Program-made: the position numbers and the translations under genes
Notes under the pieces: generated by a model
What the model was told of the DNA's origin: nothing
Databases searched by the model: none
Seen by the model: the letters and a program-made list of their open reading frames with translations, nothing else
NCBI RefSeq assembly: GCF_933775445.1
Contig: NC_065876.1
Coordinates: 20,212,001-20,276,000 of the forward strand
Direction: 5' to 3'
From: Argentina anserina
Lineage: Eukaryota > Streptophyta > Magnoliopsida > Rosales > Rosaceae
Length of the DNA: 64,000 bases
Part shown: one piece after another, positions 62,341-64,000 of the stretch
Position numbering within the stretch: position 1 is the first letter of the stretch
How the letters are laid out: each line of letters begins with the position of its first letter

Positions 62341-63041
62341 GGGTAAATTCAACAAACAGTACCATAACTATTAATCATTCTAACGTTTAGTACCTCATAT
62401 TTAAAAACTATCGCATTGATACTTCAAGTTTCTATTTCAAGCTAATTTTAATTCCTTCCGTCAATTAATACTGTTAGTGACTTTATTTCCTACCAATTTT
62501 TAAGGACATTTTCATCACTTTATTTTCTATTGATTTCACTTAGTTTATAGCCAACATATTATATCATTTAAATCAACCAATTGTTATATAAGCATTTTCT
62601 TTTGCTTTTGAAACATTTAAATGCCTATAATGGAGTTTTTGAGCATATTATTATAACAATATGGCTGTTGGTTAATGGACATATACAATATGAAATATAT
62701 GCTGATTTATTTTATAATTGCGAACTTTAACTTGTTTGTAATAGTTGTGGTAATGAAGAATGCTTATTAAATTTATAATGAAATGATATAAATTAATTAA
62801 CTTGGTTTAAAAAATTAAAAATAGAAATTGGAGGAAAATGAAAGATGAAATCAAAAAATAATGAAGTGACGAAAATACCCTTAAAAATTGGTGGGAGATG
62901 AAGCCACAAATATTGTTAATTGATGAAAAAAACTAAAATTGGGTTAAAAAAAAACTTGAAGTACCAATGCGATAGTTTCAAATATAAGTTACTAAAAGTT
63001 AGAATGACAAATAGTTTGAGTACCGTTTGCTGAATTCTCCC
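62341..63041. mobile_element. MITE with about 95-bp inverted repeats, probably Mutator-like
   Basis: The left end (GGGTAAATTCAACAAACAGT, then CATTCTAACGTTTAGTACC and AACTATCGCATTGATACTTC) matches the reverse complement of the right end (GGGAGAATTCAGCAAACGGT, then CATTCTAACTTTTAGTAAC and AACTATCGCATTGGTACTTC). It is flanked by CATCATATA (62,332-62,340) and TATCATATA (63,042-63,050), 8 of 9 identical. The interior is AT-rich and non-coding. Confidence 0.75.
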
Positions 63042-63050
63042 TATCATATA

Positions 63051-63670
63051 GTATAGGCATGCTGAACCTAATCTCTGTATCAACATTCTTATCAATTTAA
63101 AGAATCTCATATAATGGCTTATAAAGTTTTTTGATTGCTTCCATGCCAATCCAAAATCTGGCATCAAGGATTCTGCATTCTTAGACAAAACACCATTGCC
63201 TTTATGAGGAAGTAATTTTTCACATTTCTAGTACCAATCAACATTCATAGAATTGATGTGAACCAAAATGCCATTGCAACTTATACTCGAGCAAACTCTT
63301 CCATGAAATATGGTAATCAACAACACTTATAATTCTTCAAATGCAAAAAAAATTGCTTAAAATTAAATGTGCAAACAATGTCTGAACTAAAGCAGATAAA
63401 GATTGAGCCATTTTGTATAGCAAAGGAATAAGAAATTAGTTTCAGTCTATCTGATTACATGGATGCATGGTTATATAATCTAAAGTAATACCTAGCACTA
63501 TACATGGGGTTAATCATTATGTCCTAAATCAGTTAAGGAGGCTTAGTTTCAATAAGCCAATCAGCAGACTGATTATACTGATAGTGTGAAGCTCTATTAC
63601 CTCTATAAGCATCAGACAACAAAAAATTTCACTGTTGAACTAGCCACAGTGGAATTGTACATTTTTCAAC
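63051..63670. other. Unassigned, 3' flank of the edge gene
   Basis: No gene recognised. It probably contains the 3' UTR of the minus-strand gene at the right edge. Confidence 0.4.
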
Positions 63671-64000
63671 TCACTTATCTTTAGTAGATTTTGACGCTTT
63701 TGATATCATATGTTGCTTCGATAGCAACTCCGCAATGTGCTGGCGATCAAATAAGTGAGAGTTCTTCAGTAACAGGTTTCTTGTAGATGAATCCACAATA
63801 TAATCTTGTCCTGGCATCCACTGTAGTAACTGAAGAAGTAGATCCTTCTTGTCAGGCTCTGAAATATAACGTGATATGGCCATCTGAAATATTCCCTGTG
63901 GGATGCAGGACGGATTCATAGCTATATGAGTTGTCATAGTAAAAGCAGTTACAGACAAGGTCGATGAAAAGCTTCCACTAAGGATGAAACAGAGTCTCTA
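63671..64000 (-). CDS. 3' end of an unidentified gene, possibly a PPR protein
   Basis: A minus-strand open frame ends at 63,671 (ASKSTKDK, stop). The likely last exon starts near 63,897 after an acceptor-like TGCATCCCACAG and reads GIFQMAISRYISEPDKKDLL, then WMPGQDYIVDSSTRNLLLKN and HLFDRQHIAELLSKQHMISK. The helical, leucine-rich character and the ending remind me of the C-terminus of a plant pentatricopeptide-repeat protein, but I cannot confirm this from about 75 residues. The remainder of the gene lies beyond the window. Confidence 0.45.

Overview
The window is nuclear DNA of a flowering plant, almost certainly a eudicot. The evidence is intron-rich genes of plant families (a plant-type complex I TYKY subunit, MOZART1, a HIRAN-SNF2-RING helicase, NAC, CNL and G-lectin receptor kinase families), long AT-rich spacers, and Ty1/copia, Ty3/gypsy-type, hAT, Mutator-like and TRIM elements. 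The CNL, receptor-kinase and TRIM sequences look Rosaceae-like to me, but that is a weak inference. There are no prokaryotic features, operons or CRISPR arrays.

Layout. 1-7.75 kb is a nest of retroelement remnants: a gypsy-type LTR end, a broken copia polyprotein, a 26-bp GC-rich minisatellite, a long LTR-like repeat (family C, copy 1), a copia leader with LTR, and a SIRE-like LTR. 7.9-10.5 kb (-) is a decayed CC-NBS-LRR pseudogene. 11.2-12.7 kb is family C copy 2 inside an old inverted repeat. 13,976-17,490 is a full-length hAT element with a perfect 8-bp target duplication and a transposase broken in three places. 18.4-21.6 kb (-) is an intact eight-exon NDUFS8 gene. 22-24 kb holds a Mutator-like MITE and a hAT-like element. 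24.2-27.3 kb (-) is family C copy 3 fused to a second, internally deleted copia. 27.3-31 kb (-) is a G-type lectin receptor kinase pseudogene. Its transmembrane exon is split by a 2.2-kb hAT-like element carrying a 505-bp tandem array, and its kinase domain is gone. 32.7-37.4 kb (-) is a SMARCA3-like 1 (RAD5/HLTF type) helicase gene with one apparent frameshift. 40.4 kb (-) is MOZART1. 42.2-44.2 kb has two small hAT-type elements. 44.4-50.3 kb is a solo LTR with a second solo LTR of the same family nested in it. 52.1-55.7 kb (+) is an intact nine-exon gene joining a USP-like N-terminus to a pseudokinase domain. 55.7-56.5 kb is a TRIM with tandem LTRs. 56.8-58.05 kb (+) is a 3-ketoacyl-CoA synthase pseudogene. 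58.7-61.4 kb (+) is a NAC pseudogene interrupted by a solo LTR. 62.3-63.0 kb is a MITE, and the right edge holds the 3' end of an unidentified, perhaps PPR-type, gene (-).

The intact or nearly intact genes (NDUFS8, MOZART1, SMARCA3-like 1, the pseudokinase gene) are unrelated housekeeping or signalling genes and do not form a pathway. The rest is a record of element insertion and gene decay. Target-site duplications, read directly from the sequence, allow several insertions to be delimited to the base. I did not find a convincing new biological system. The observations most worth following are the intact pseudokinase gene, the tandem-repeat hAT element splitting the receptor kinase, the nested solo LTRs, and G/C runs of 14-21 nt that occur only in element-derived or pseudogene sequence.
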